DNA of 21,842 bases from Chara braunii (lineage: Eukaryota > Streptophyta > Charophyceae > Charales > Characeae): assembly GCA_003427395.1 (NCBI GenBank), contig BFEA01000126.1:1037534-1059375 (forward strand), read 5' to 3'. The notes below the pieces were generated by a model, which had not been told where the DNA came from, made no database searches, and saw only the letters and a program-made list of their open reading frames with translations. Below, piece after piece: positions 1 through 9,255 of the stretch; position 1 is the stretch's first letter, and every line of letters begins with the position of its first letter. The translations under genes and the position numbers were made by a program.

Positions 1-91
1 TATGCGAGTTCTTAGTCTCATTGATTTGGCTACCTTAGGGTGACGTTCCCCGCGCCCATGCGGTAGACAATTTGTATATGCTTGAATAATA

Positions 92-115
92 AACACACAC
101 ACACACACACACACA
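92..115. repeat. (AC)12 microsatellite
   Basis: An uninterrupted AC dinucleotide run, seen directly. It is the first of several AC/GT tracts in the window and is typical of eukaryotic nuclear DNA. No gene is visible around it. Confidence 0.95.
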
Positions 116-301
116 GATGGCATGCAGACAACGAGCAAAATGGGCATATGTGACTCACTCAATCAGGTGTTGAACGTGTGGGGCATTGAATACGTCCACG
201 TTCAGACACATTTGTTTGCACTCGCAAATGCAATGCCTGTCACGGTGTCGTTTCAACCTGCAAACAAGGTCACGCCCTTTCCGATTCAGACTTTTCCAGT
301 T

Positions 302-521
302 TTCCACCATGGCGCTGCTTTGCCACCGTTTCGACCAAAATCCAGCGCGCGGTCCCACGGGCAGCTGTCGGTCCCACATTTTTCAAAGAAACTGCCACCC
401 CCCCCCCCAAAAGTTCCACCCTGCCGCTGCTTTGCCACCTTTTGGACCAAAACCTAACACACGGTCCCACGGGTAGCTACCGGTCCCACATTTTTCAAAA
501 AAACTGCCACCCCTCTCCAAA
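302..521. repeat. 112-bp tandem duplication, about 2 copies
   Basis: The first unit runs 302-413 and the second about 414-521. Both begin TTCCACC and contain GCTGCTTTGCCACC (314 and 426), GGTCCCACGGG, CGGTCCCACATTTTTCAAA and AAACTGCCACCCC. A third, strongly diverged start may follow at about 522. The unit length is not a multiple of three and the reading frame is not kept, so a coding repeat is unlikely. The small ORFs over it on both strands are by-products. Confidence 0.85.
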
Positions 522-688
522 GTGTCGTCCCTGCGCCTGCCTGCATTTTCGAGTCTTTGAATGACCAACCGAGCCCGAATCAACAAACGGTATAACAAAG
601 GATGACGAAAATGTCTGAGGGGGCAATGTCTCAGGGGGGGAAAACGCACCCCGGACAGGCCGTGTACAAATTCCGGTATGACCGGTCC

Positions 689-1343
689 TTTAAACCCTAG
701 CGGAGTACCTACAGCCATCAGTACCTCACCCAGCTATGCAGTTCAACCCTCAGGCGACCGGTATGCCGAGCCTGCCGAGCCTGAGGGTACCAGTAGCAGG
801 ACAGGCCGAGCCTGCAAGAACCATTAGAAAAAAAAAAAAAAAAAAAAAAAAGGTGTTCCCCGTTAGGGACTTCAATGCAGTTGGATACATTTGTCGAACT
901 ACTAGTGTGAACATGTCGTGATTGAGAATCTCAGAGGCCCGTCGCGTTGTTGTCAGAGTAAAAAAGTAAAAGAAGAAAAAAAAAACAAGTGTCCGCTTTG
1001 ACCCTAGAAAAAGTTAGATTCATTCTTTGAAGAGTCAAAAGATCATGGAAAACGTTCTGCCTATCTGGCGGGGGACTATAAAGAATCGAACAGGAAAAAA
1101 AAAAAAAGTGTGAATCTTCCCATAAATGGCAGCGCGATCCATTATCTGACAGAGGTATTACTTGTACGGCTAATGCTACAAACGTTCTCTTACATCATCG
1201 AAGTACGTGTAGTACTTTTTGTTTTTTTTCCATTTCCACTCGTATTTGGCTGCGACCGGTTGCGTACTGCTGCGACCTCCGTCCGACGCGGCGCATTAAC
1301 GACCTCGTCAGAGATTTTTAGCAGGGCGAGGTACTGGTGGTTT
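689..1343. mobile_element. TIR element family E, copy 1
   Basis: The left terminus carries CCATCAGTACCTCACCC (715-731) and the right terminus GGGCGAGGTACTGGTGG (1324-1340). They are inverted repeats matching at 15 of 17 positions. Outside each end lies TTTAAA (689-694 and 1341-1346), which could be a TTAA-type target duplication. The next copy repeats both the left sub-terminal 105 bp (719-825 against 1351-1454) and the right sub-terminal part (about 1205-1343 against 1720-1880), so this is a family and not a chance hairpin. It encodes no recognisable transposase, so it would be non-autonomous. A24 sits inside at 828-851. The left end has about 20 extra bases between TTTAAA and the best-matching inverted repeat, so the exact left boundary is uncertain. 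Confidence 0.5.
828..851 (+). repeat. A24 homopolymer
   Basis: A run of 24 A within TIR element copy 1. It could be a relic of a retroposon tail, but the flanking body is shared with the TIR family, so I treat it as internal to that element. Confidence 0.9.
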
Positions 1344-1363
1344 AAACCACCAGTACCTCGCCC
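1324..1363. repeat. Perfect 40-bp palindrome at element junction
   Basis: GGGCGAGGTACTGGTGGTTT is followed at once by its exact reverse complement, centred on TTTAAA at 1341-1346. It is made of the right end of one family E copy abutting the left end of the next. The symmetry is exact, while more distant family members have diverged (1860-1880, 715-731). That means either recent head-to-head insertion or gene conversion or cruciform repair keeping the arms identical, or a sequencing fold-back. Confidence 0.9.
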
Positions 1364-1880
1364 AACTATGCAATTCGAGCCTCCGAGGACTGCAAGCCCG
1401 ATCCTTGTCGAGGCTGGAGCTACCAGGCGTCGCACGAGCAAGGCTGGTGCTATTGAAAAGCAACAAGAATTGAGAGAAAAGAAAAGAAACAGCGAGAATG
1501 TTGTACATAAATAAAAAGAAAAAAGAAATACAATACGTAAAACAAAACAAATAAAAAATAAAAATGATGAAATGATACTTTTTTTTATGGCGCAAGGGGA
1601 GGGAAGGGGGCCGGAGGGGAGGCACAGCTGTCTCTTATACACATCTAGATGTGTATAAGAGACAGGTGTGTGGTTCCTCTTTTTTTTTTCCTTATTTTTT
1701 GACAAAGTACAATATGGTATGAATGTTTATTTTGTTTTTTGCCTTTTTCTTTGGCTAAACTAGCAATCGTGCGGGATGCTACACTAACAAACCGGTACTT
1801 TCCTTTCCTGACCTCCATTCGACGCAGCCATTAGCATGTCGCGTCGGTTTCTTTTACTAGGGCAAGGTACTCGTGGTTTA
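1344..1880. mobile_element. TIR element family E, copy 2 (contains artificial junction)
   Basis: The left end is AAACCACCAGTACCTCGCCC (1344-1363) and the right end is GGGCAAGGTACTCGTGGTTTA (1860-1880), imperfect inverted repeats. Its left 105 bp and right roughly 150 bp resemble the matching parts of copy 1. A synthetic mate-pair junction interrupts it at 1628-1665, so the left and right parts may come from different genomic copies and its true length is unknown. No transposase-like reading frame is visible. Confidence 0.4.
1628..1665. other. Nextera mate-pair junction (two Tn5 mosaic ends), artefact
   Basis: CTGTCTCTTATACACATCT (1628-1646) is joined directly to AGATGTGTATAAGAGACAG (1647-1665). 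Each is the 19-bp Tn5 mosaic end, and the back-to-back pair is the known circularisation junction of Nextera mate-pair libraries. It is exact over all 38 bases. It is not native DNA, so the sequences on its two sides should not be assumed adjacent in the genome. A minus-strand ORF across it contains the telltale peptide VSYTHLDVYKRQ. Confidence 0.97.
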
Positions 1881-2276
1881 GCCCACCACTTGCAAAAATA
1901 TAATCGAAGTCATATCAATCTGTATCGTTAAAATTGCAACGATACAGACTAGCATGGCTCCAATCCTATTTTTGTCGACCCATAATTTCACAGCGTCGAG
2001 TTTTGTCAAGCCTAGGTCCCATTGTATTTCATTTTCTAGATACTCGGTAAAAAAAAAAAAAAAAAACATTTCATCATGCCCGTAGCATTCGAAAAAAAAA
2101 CATGGAAAAAAAAAAACAAAAAAAAACAACTGTATGGACATGAAAGAAGGTGGATGCAGTATGTACAGTGTATGTGAGAGTCTGCCCTCAGTGAGGGCAT
2201 TATGGCATTCCCTTCATCACGACAAGGTTGTGAATAACAGGAAAAAAAAAAAAAACAATGCAGAATTTATAAAAAT
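1881..2276. other. A-rich unannotated stretch
   Basis: No gene is recognised. It contains A-rich runs (2049-2066, 2092-2100, 2107-2127, 2242-2255) and a small hairpin TGCCCTCA/TGAGGGCA at 2183-2199. Confidence 0.6.
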
Positions 2277-2415
2277 GAGTTATAGTTGCACTATGGGTCA
2301 AGATACAGTTTCAAATTACAGTTTGGACAATGTATAGAACCCAACATTTTGTCTAGGTAGGATGCCTAAAGTGCAATTGCAAATTGTATCTTGCCCGATA
2401 GTGCAATTATAACTC
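2277..2415. mobile_element. MITE-like element family M, copy 1
   Basis: It is a 139-bp unit with 35-bp terminal inverted repeats. The left arm 2277-2311 starts GAGTTATAGTTGCACTATGG, and the right arm 2381-2415 matches its reverse complement at 31 of 35 positions. A second copy of near-equal length lies at 7771-7910 in the same orientation, with matching internal sequence. It has no coding capacity. No convincing target-site duplication is visible, although similarity between the copies continues a few bases past the right arm (GTT..TGGTGA), so the true end may lie slightly further out. Confidence 0.75.
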
Positions 2416-3676
2416 GTTTTGGTGACTTTTCTGAAGTTTCACAAAAAAAAGACAAAAGCAGGTAGATGTGGACGCCAAAACAATTTGATTCTGAATCCAG
2501 AGTGTGTGTGAAAGTATGCCCGTCATGATCATACTGTCCGCAGTCCGTACAACGCGCCTTGCCACGCCGACAGGACACTCGAAAGAAAACGAGAGAAGAT
2601 AAAAAAAATAAAAAAAATAAAGCTAAAATTAGTCAAAAAAATAATTAAATGCGTTTTAGAAGTAGTGTTGTGAGCACATATCATGCCCAATATCTTTCCT
2701 CTTTCAGTTGGCAGTGGCGAGATGTATGTGTATATGTGTGTGTGAGAGAGAGAAAAATAATTATGATTGCGCAAGCAACTTGAAGAAAAAACTTTATCAA
2801 ACCGTGCCGCGTGCAGACATACTAGAGTACTACACAGTACCGTCGTCTGCATCCTTCCCATTTTACACCTCCTGACGAAACACAATGGACTTATGCAATG
2901 CAAGAAGTTTGTGCGTTCACACGACCACCAACAATGCGGGTGCTGCTTTCCTTAACCTGCCTTCGATGCCTTCAAACATACACTGCCAACACAGGTTGTT
3001 GCAAGTCTGTCGATTTTTGCATGGGCCTTATCAACCCAATGACAACCAGGCTTGGGCGTAGGATTTTTTTTTCACCTCACCACCCCACATGCAACTTTTA
3101 GGGGTCGACTTCAAATCGACGAATAATCCTTCAAATTCTTAAAGGTACCTGCTATAAGGCAATAATTTTTGGACCTCCATAAAAGTGCGGAGGACTAGTC
3201 TCTGGACAATTTTTACCTCATTACGCCTTCCCCCCCCAAAAAAACATTCTTATGATGAAATCATTATTACTTGACAATTCTCCTTCCAATAATGGGGTAT
3301 CCTTTCTTGTTTGAACTGCATGCTAAATATGGAATGAAAGTCTGGTATTGCAAGGATTCCCCGTAATAAATATGTTTAATAAAATCATTATTAAAATGTA
3401 TTTGTTGTAGTCAAATGAAGGTTTAAATAAGACATTTCGTAATATCGCATAGACTTTCACTCCATCTTCAACACATAGATGTAGTTGGAAGATAACTTAT
3501 TTTTATATGAAAACTTATAAAGTAAAAGTGAAAATTTTAGAAATTGACGAGCTTTTGAAAATATAAATTTTTAAACACGAAGAAATTTCATTTCTTGTGG
3601 GAATTTTGATGTTATGTTCATTGCCCGTCGCGAAAAATACGCCACCTTGGTTCATACGTCGGGACTCACTGACTAC
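2416..3676. other. AT-rich stretch without recognised gene
   Basis: I see no protein or RNA family here. A short GT/GA microsatellite lies at 2724-2752, and homopolymer A/T runs are common. ORFs are under 125 codons, overlap on both strands and have low-complexity composition. Confidence 0.55.
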
Positions 3677-3865
3677 CGTGGGGAACGCAACCCTGACAGT
3701 TTGTGCAAGTTTTAAAATATGGAAGAAAAATAATTAGTTTTTTTGTTGGAGTTATTTTCGTATATTATCTGCAAAAACGTGAGGAATGCAACCCCGATAG
3801 TTCTTCCAAATTTTTTAATAGCGAGAGAAAAACTTAGTTTTGTGGTTGAAGTTATATTCCTTTTT
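3677..3865. repeat. 101-bp diverged tandem duplication
   Basis: Two copies start at 3677 and 3778 with CGTG(G/A)GGAA(C/T)GCAACCC. They share (A/G)TAGTT, an A-rich middle, TTAGTTTT, GTTG(G/A)AGTTAT and a T-rich end. Identity is roughly three quarters by eye. No coding sense is evident. Confidence 0.7.
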
Positions 3866-4167
3866 TATATGTTTGAAATAAGAGGTGCCATAAAGGGCAA
3901 CCTCCCCCCGAATTAAACGTCGTTGTTACTGTTGGGGCCTAGGTTGGCAGTGCTCAGGTTTTGTGAAAGCCCCGAACCTAAACGTCCGAACCTTTAGGAT
4001 CCCCCACAACCAAATTCGGTCCGAATTTTATATATATATATTTTTAGTTGTTTTTTTTTTAACATGTATTGTTGAGGAGGGGGGTTCACACTACATATTT
4101 TTTCATAAGAAAATAAAATTAGGCAGGAGGTAGTTTGTTTATCAACCAGTAGGAAACCCTCCCGCCA

Positions 4168-4178
4168 TGTGTGTATAT

Positions 4179-4255
<77 letters not shown>

Positions 4256-4291
4256 TGTGTGCGCGCGTGCACATATGTGTGTGCATGTGTG
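4168..4291. repeat. (GT)n microsatellite
   Basis: A long GT run with a core at about 4183-4247 and variant ends (GTATAT, GCGCGC, GCACATAT). Alternating purine-pyrimidine sequence like this can adopt Z-DNA. It opens a 1-kb block of consecutive simple-sequence classes. Confidence 0.97.
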
Positions 4292-4305
4292 GGGAGGGAG
4301 GTGAC

Positions 4306-4635
4306 CCTCTTCAATCAATCAATGAGTCATATTATATTAAAGAGTTAAAAAAAACAAAAAACATCGAATGACTGATTGATTGATGAATTGATGATTGGTT
4401 GATTGATTGACTAATTAATTGATTGATTGATTGATTGATTGGTTTGTTGATTGATTGGTTGATTGATTGGTTAATTGATTGGTTGATTAATTGGTTGATT
4501 GATTGATTGATCAATTGATTCATTGGTTGATTTGAGGGGGCCTCGTGGGGGAGGGACGACAATCAACCAATCATTTATAGGATTGGGATTGAACGATTAC
4601 TTGATTGATTGCTTGATTGATTAATTGATTGAAAG
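4306..4635. repeat. TTGA/TGAT tetranucleotide array
   Basis: Imperfect TTGA units run over about 4366-4535 and 4575-4635, with interspersed TTGG variants. TCAA units (the opposite orientation) occur at 4310-4324 and 4561-4574. AATCAACCAATCAT at 4561-4574 is the exact reverse complement of 4391-4404, so the array can fold on itself. Confidence 0.95.
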
Positions 4636-5189
4636 AAGGCGGAGGAAGAGGAGTACAAAGAAGAGTAGGAGGAGGACGACGACGACCAAGAAGAAGAAGA
4701 CGAGGAAAAGGAGAAGGATAAAGAAGGAGAGGAGGAGGAGGAAGAGGACGACGGCGACCAAGAATAAGAAGACGAGGAGGAGGAGGAGGACGAGGAGGAT
4801 GAAGAAGAAGAGGAGGACAAGGACGAGGAAGAGGAGGAGGATGACGATAAAGATAAAGAAGAGGATGAGGAGGAGCAGGAGGAGGAGGAGGAGGAGGACA
4901 ACGACAGCGATGTACGACATCGATGAGGAGGAGACGAAGGACTAGGAGGAGAGAGAAGATGGGGAAAAAAATGAGGAGGAGGATAAGGAAGAGGAGAAGG
5001 AGGAGAAGAAGGAGGAGGAGGAGAAGGAGGAGAACGACTATGAGGACTAGGCGAGAAAGGAGAAGGAAGAGGAGATGGAGAAGAATGAGATGAGGAGAAA
5101 GACTAGGAGGAGGAGAAGTAAACGGAGGAGAAGGAGGAGGATGACGAAGAAGAAGAAGAGGAGGAGGAGGACGACGAAGAAGAAGAGAA
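4631..5189. repeat. 560-bp polypurine (GAN)n trinucleotide tract
   Basis: The + strand is almost entirely A/G with scattered C and few T, built from GAG, GAA, GAC and AGG triplets. One strand reads as Arg/Lys-rich and the other as Ser-rich or Leu-rich peptide. These are translation by-products of a trinucleotide repeat. Homopurine-homopyrimidine DNA of this length is prone to triplex (H-DNA) formation and polymerase stalling. Confidence 0.95.
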
Positions 5190-5195
5190 TGTTGA

Positions 5196-5801
5196 TGGAC
5201 GGAAGATCTATTACAATTGGTAAGGGTTAATTATAAGGTATAGAAAAAAATTATTTCCTTTTCTGTGTTCCTTGATAAACGTCACAGTACAAATTATTGC
5301 ATGACTCTCTCTGCAACATATATTGTAGTTTCATTCAACGCCAGTTGAGGAGTCTGTACTTTCAAACACAACATTGTTTTTAGCAAGGCAAAAACATAGT
5401 GATTCATTTCGAATCAGACATGTACCAAATATTGAATATACAAATTGTATATAAATTTTTGAGATCGGATGGTTACATTTTAAGTGTCACTTCTAGATGC
5501 TTACATCAAACGAGACAAGTTAAAGGGCCCTACAGGGAGTGACCTAGTGTTTCTACATGTCTCAACCTTTCTGCAGAAAACTGGCAATGAGCGGGAGAAT
5601 ATCAGTCAATCAAGACATCAAAGCTTGTTTTCTGTCATAACCGAATTGCAACTTGTCAAACAATAAGAAACGTAATTCGATATTTCTCAAGAGTTTTGTG
5701 ACTCGGAAATAGGCACACTCAATACAATCATCATCTTTAAATGGTCGAAGCTCATCTAACCCCAATGATGCCTCTTGTTAAATTTCAGCCGCCACCCAAA
5801 T
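5196..5801. other. Unannotated stretch upstream of LINE fragment
   Basis: No recognised gene. An ATG-initiated 60-codon ORF (5484-5666, +) has no familiar motif. If the LINE downstream was once complete, its first ORF or 5' UTR would be expected here, but I see no CCHC zinc knuckle or other gag-like signature. Confidence 0.5.
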
Positions 5802-5911
5802 CTAGACTATACCAGGACTGAGTGTGATCAATAAACAAAATGAATCTTACTCAAACCTAAACTATGCCAGGACTGAATGTGATCGATAGACAAAATTAAT
5901 CTTACTTCTTG
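5802..5911 (+). repeat. 55-bp tandem duplication before LINE ORF2
   Basis: Units at about 5802-5856 and 5857-5911 share CTA(G/A)ACTAT(A/G)CCAGGACTGA, TGTGATC and A(T/A)(A/G)ACAAAAT.AATCTTACT. The second unit runs straight into the endonuclease reading frame. The first retains ATGAATCTTACT where the second has ATTAATCTTACT, so the duplication includes the likely ORF2 start codon, and the copy next to the ORF has lost it. Confidence 0.8.
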
Positions 5912-6871
5912 AAATATGAGGGGTTTGGGGGATACAACGAGGAGGGAAAAAAAAAAGTCTGAAATCATCGTTACGTCAAAACAAGGTTTCAATAGCGATG
6001 CTACAAGAGACCAAGTTGAACAATGAGAAGATTGAAGAGTTTGGTAGATGGTGGGATGGGTCATAAATCTGGTCCTTAGCAGTAGGTACGAAAAGGAAAA
6101 GCTGAATTCTGATTCATAGACAACTCCATGCTAATATTATTGACTACAATTCTAATTTTTGGAAAGATGTGCTTAGGTCAAAATGAAGAGTTAGTATATT
6201 ACTTGGCATGTAATGTCATGCTACACAATCCAGGCGTACACAACCTTTTGACAACAGGTGACTGGAACTGGACCTTGGATGAACGTTCTGGTACTCATGG
6301 ACTCGGAGGTGTTGACAAAACCGTAGTACTATAATATACGATGGAGTTAGAGCTCAACTGCGTATAACGCCTTATGTTCCCTATAAAACCAGGCCAGACA
6401 TGGTACTCCTCAACATGAATTAGTCCACAGGTGGGGGTGCACAACCCATAGTGGTCTGAAACATTAATGACAGTTAGAGCGATTAGAGACACCTTTCATA
6501 CCGTAGTTTCATTTTGGTGTCTTTTCCGTTGGGAGATTGCTCGGACAAGGGACAAGGCTACTTCCACCTCAACGCCAACATACTACAAGACCATAGCATA
6601 GTGAAATGGATCAACTCCTTTCACGATAAGTGACCTAATGCTCGCCATGTATTTAATGTCAAATATTTTGCGTGAATTCTCTCACATTATGTCGGCAAGA
6701 AGAAACTAGGAAGAAATTACAATCAAGAACAAGTTGGACGAAGTAGAGAAAATAATGGAACTACACCCAATATAAGCGCATGTCAACACGGAAGACAAGG
6801 TAATATTAATGAGAGTGTCAAAGTAGAAACCCTTATACGGGTATCTAATGCGTATATTTAAATGTTAGACG
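5895..6871 (+). pseudogene. Decayed LINE ORF2, endonuclease half
   Basis: This is the N-terminal part of a non-LTR retrotransposon ORF2 protein, whose APE-like endonuclease nicks target DNA. Motifs appear in order with frameshifts and stops between them. NMRGLG (about 5913-5930) is preceded by TGA where the family has TGG/Trp. RQNKVSIAMLQETKL (5975-6019) carries the metal-binding Glu of QETK. LLTTGDWNWTLD (6248-6283) has the GDWN/GDFN motif. PIKPGQTWYSST (6380-6415) matches the usual TWYS block. SDKGQGYFHLN (6541-6573) matches the SDH-to-YFKLN region. A charged linker, NKLDEVEKIMELHPI, lies at about 6734-6778. Three reading frames are used, with stops at 5910, 6077, 6083, 6110 and 6416. It is certainly non-functional. 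The continuation expected after the linker is found about 7.9 kb away at 14790. Confidence 0.75.
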
Positions 6872-7099
6872 TTGTCCTACTTCTGCAAAAGTTTTAGACT
6901 TGATGAGACCGACGCGTCGGCCAAAAAGTTTATTCTGACCACACCTATGGCGAAGAGGCTAAAACTTGTTTTTATCCAAGTCCGGACGCTTGCGTCATCA
7001 AAAAAAAAAAATAATGATCGATGGTGTGACCAATTATTTTTCACCTCTGGCGAGGTCACTGAAACCTGCGGACGAGCATGCCTACGAGGTTTGATTTTG

Positions 7100-7770
7100 C
7101 GCACAAGACATGAAAGTCAATAGCTTAACCTACCAGATAGGACATTTGTTTGAACTGTAGGTAAGGCAACCACCCATATTAAAAAGTGAGGCAGGCTTGG
7201 CTTGCTGAGCCACAACCAAGCAACCCATTGAAGTGCAACTCTTCAAATATGATGGTTGCTCTTACAACTCTCGTAATAGGAGGTAGCCCAGTAGGTGAAT
7301 GTATCAGGCCGCCACGCCACAGATACAGTGAACAAATATGAAAATACGCATGTCTAGGCTAATGTTTTTTCTATGGAGCGACCCATAGCAAAGCAATTAC
7401 CCGTGGTCGAATTTGGCCGCACAATTGATAAGATCGACCACGTTGAGATTTAAAAAAAACGTCTGTATAAGGATGATATGCATAAACTGGGTTTTTTTTT
7501 TTTTATCATGCGGGGTTTAAACTCAAATGTGTATTTCAACAGTTTTGAAGTTTGTCACAAGGCACAGGGGTTGAAAAACGTGTCGTTGGCAGGAGGTCAA
7601 TGACCAAAGTCTAAGGAAAAAAAAAAAATAAAGCGCTAGATGATGTAGTTGGAAGTGACAGGGAGTCGTTGAGGACATGACAACCGCCTGGAAAGGCGGG
7701 CTGCGAAATCATTTCAGTTTTTTTTTTTTTTTTTTTTCTGTGGGGGGTACAACGAGGGAGTACCAAGAAA
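7100..7770. other. Unannotated stretch
   Basis: No gene is recognised. Homopolymers are present: T14 ending near 7504, A13 at 7616-7628 and T20 at 7718-7737. ORFs are short and overlap on both strands. Confidence 0.5.
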
Positions 7771-7910
7771 GAGTTATAATTGCACTATGGGCCAAAATAC
7801 AGTTTCGAATTGCAATTCGAACAAATATATAAGGCTAAACTTTTTGGCCAGATAGGGTGTCCGAAGTGCAGTTGCAAAATGTATTTTGCTCCATAGTGCA
7901 ATTATAACTC
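7771..7910. mobile_element. MITE-like element family M, copy 2
   Basis: It is a 140-bp unit homologous to 2277-2415. The left arm 7771-7805 starts GAGTTATAATTGCACTATGG, and the right arm 7876-7910 matches its reverse complement at 32 of 35 positions. Inside lies an exact 18-bp palindrome, TTCGAATTGCAATTCGAA (7804-7821). It is non-coding. The arms are better matched to each other than the copies are overall, as expected for a hairpin-forming MITE. No clear target duplication is seen. Confidence 0.75.
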
Positions 7911-8877
7911 GTTATTGTGAATCTACTAAAGTGACTTTTTTCTTCTTAAGTTTTTCTTTAGATTTTCTTCTTCTTATTGATTCTTTTTCTTGAAGTGTTG
8001 CCCGTTCGGGTCGTAGTGAAAACCCCCCGACAGGGGTAAAGAGAAAAAAATAGAAAAAAAAAAAAACATGGTGGCGTATCTTTCCATGTTTTAGTAGAAG
8101 ATGCATTCAAGGGAAAGACCACATCTTGTAAGTTTTTTTTTTCACCCTTTATTTTTTTATTTTTTATTTTTTTTTATATTTAGATTCACCATTGTGGAAA
8201 AGGATTACGCCCATCCGTTCAAAACGGTCACTGGGTGAGCGAATGAACCGAGAGTTCTTAATAAGCCCGGTACAGGTGCGTGAAGGGAGAGACCCTATTG
8301 AGCTTGACTCTACTAATTCGACTCTATGAAATGATTGAAGGGGGGCGGCGACCGTTCAGTTCGAACGACGAGTTGCCCTCATATGGGAAACGAGGGGTGA
8401 AATAAAAAGAAAGAAAAGAAAAAAACGACAACGAACATGACCGCAAATTTGTTTTCGATGCACACCGTCTGAGTCTGAGTGTACCATCGAGACAAGGTAA
8501 GTGAACTGAAAGGTCATTCTACAAAAAGGACAATACATTTCTACGATGTATATACACTAGAAAATGTGTTGGGCATGTCATACTTTGAAGAATCATAACT
8601 CTAAAAAAAAAAGTCGAAAAAATAAAATAAAAGTATTTCGGAAATGACTGACTGTTAGCTATCTCGTGAAATTTTGAGATAGTTGAAGTCAAATAAGGAA
8701 AAATAAAAAAGAGGTAGTTGAAAGTAATTGCCTCCCTAAGTGTGTGGTTTGAGCCTGTGATTTTACCTTTTGGCAAAGAGTGGTGCCTACCATTGTCTTG
8801 TTACCATGAAAGTCAACATTCCACCCCGCTACCTCACACTTGGGGCTATGCTGCTGATGCTTATACTCATTTGAGTA
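7911..8877. other. Unannotated T/A-rich stretch
   Basis: No gene is recognised. T-rich runs occur at 8130-8180, and A-rich runs at 8044-8066 and 8398-8425. ORFs on both strands are below 90 codons and dominated by Phe/Lys from homopolymers. Confidence 0.5.
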
Positions 8878-9255
8878 TTGGCCAAATGTTGCATTGCCTT
8901 GAGGGAGATTAAGGAGGAGTTGTTGGAGTTGGAAACTGAGATATTGGTGGGCGAAGAAGGGGAATCTTTAAGGTTAAGAGGATGTCATGTTGCTCTAGGA
9001 GAAGGATTGACCACGACACCCACAGCGAAGGGTTGGAAACTCTTTTCTTCACCCCTAAATTGGTGTTGTAGCCGTAAGATTGTGTCAGGGATTGACTATA
9101 CGGCAGGCTGCAACCCATTTCTAGTGGGATTATGCTGTCGGGTTTCCTGTGTGGCATCGACATATTTTGACGAGACGCTATTCGCTTGGCGGTGCGGCAA
9201 CAATAACATATCCAGTAGAACTATGCTACAAAATTTATCAACTCGTCGATGGTAG
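8878..9255 (+). CDS. Unrecognised 125-codon ORF
   Basis: An ATG-to-stop frame of 125 codons outside any simple repeat. The N-terminal 30 residues are acidic and Leu/Glu-rich (REIKEELLELETEILVGEEG). The middle is Cys-containing (WCCSRK, GLCCRVSC), and the end is WRCGNNN...LSTRRW. I do not recognise a family. An overlapping minus-strand ORF (9096-9479, 127 codons) is equally open, which argues that either could be chance. No promoter or splice signal was identified. Confidence 0.15.
   Translation: MAKCCIALREIKEELLELETEILVGEEGESLRLRGCHVALGEGLTTTPTAKGWKLFSSPLNWCCSRKIVSGIDYTAGCNPFLVGLCCRVSCVASTYFDETLFAWRCGNNNISSRTMLQNLSTRRW

Noticed and set aside
26-46. TTTGGCTACCTTAGGGTGA matches TTTGGATACCTTAGGGTAA near 18918
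   Set aside because: A near match of under 20 bases with no shared flanks is too short to define a repeat.
689-703. piggyBac terminus (TTAA followed by CCCTAG)
   Set aside because: TTTAAACCCTAG is suggestive, but no transposase and no matching right terminus with that hexamer were found; only the TTAA-type target idea is kept.
698-851. tRNA-derived SINE with A box TAGCGGAGTACC, B box GTTCAACCC and A24 tail
   Set aside because: The same body recurs at 1351-1454 without the A-box part, and both sit inside a structure with inverted ends, so a TIR element explains more.
4575-4945. Ser-rich, Leu-rich and Arg/Lys-rich ORFs of about 100 codons
   Set aside because: They are translations of a GAN trinucleotide array, open in several frames on both strands.
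4171-5189. CRISPR array
   Set aside because: The repeats are simple-sequence units without spacers of constant length.
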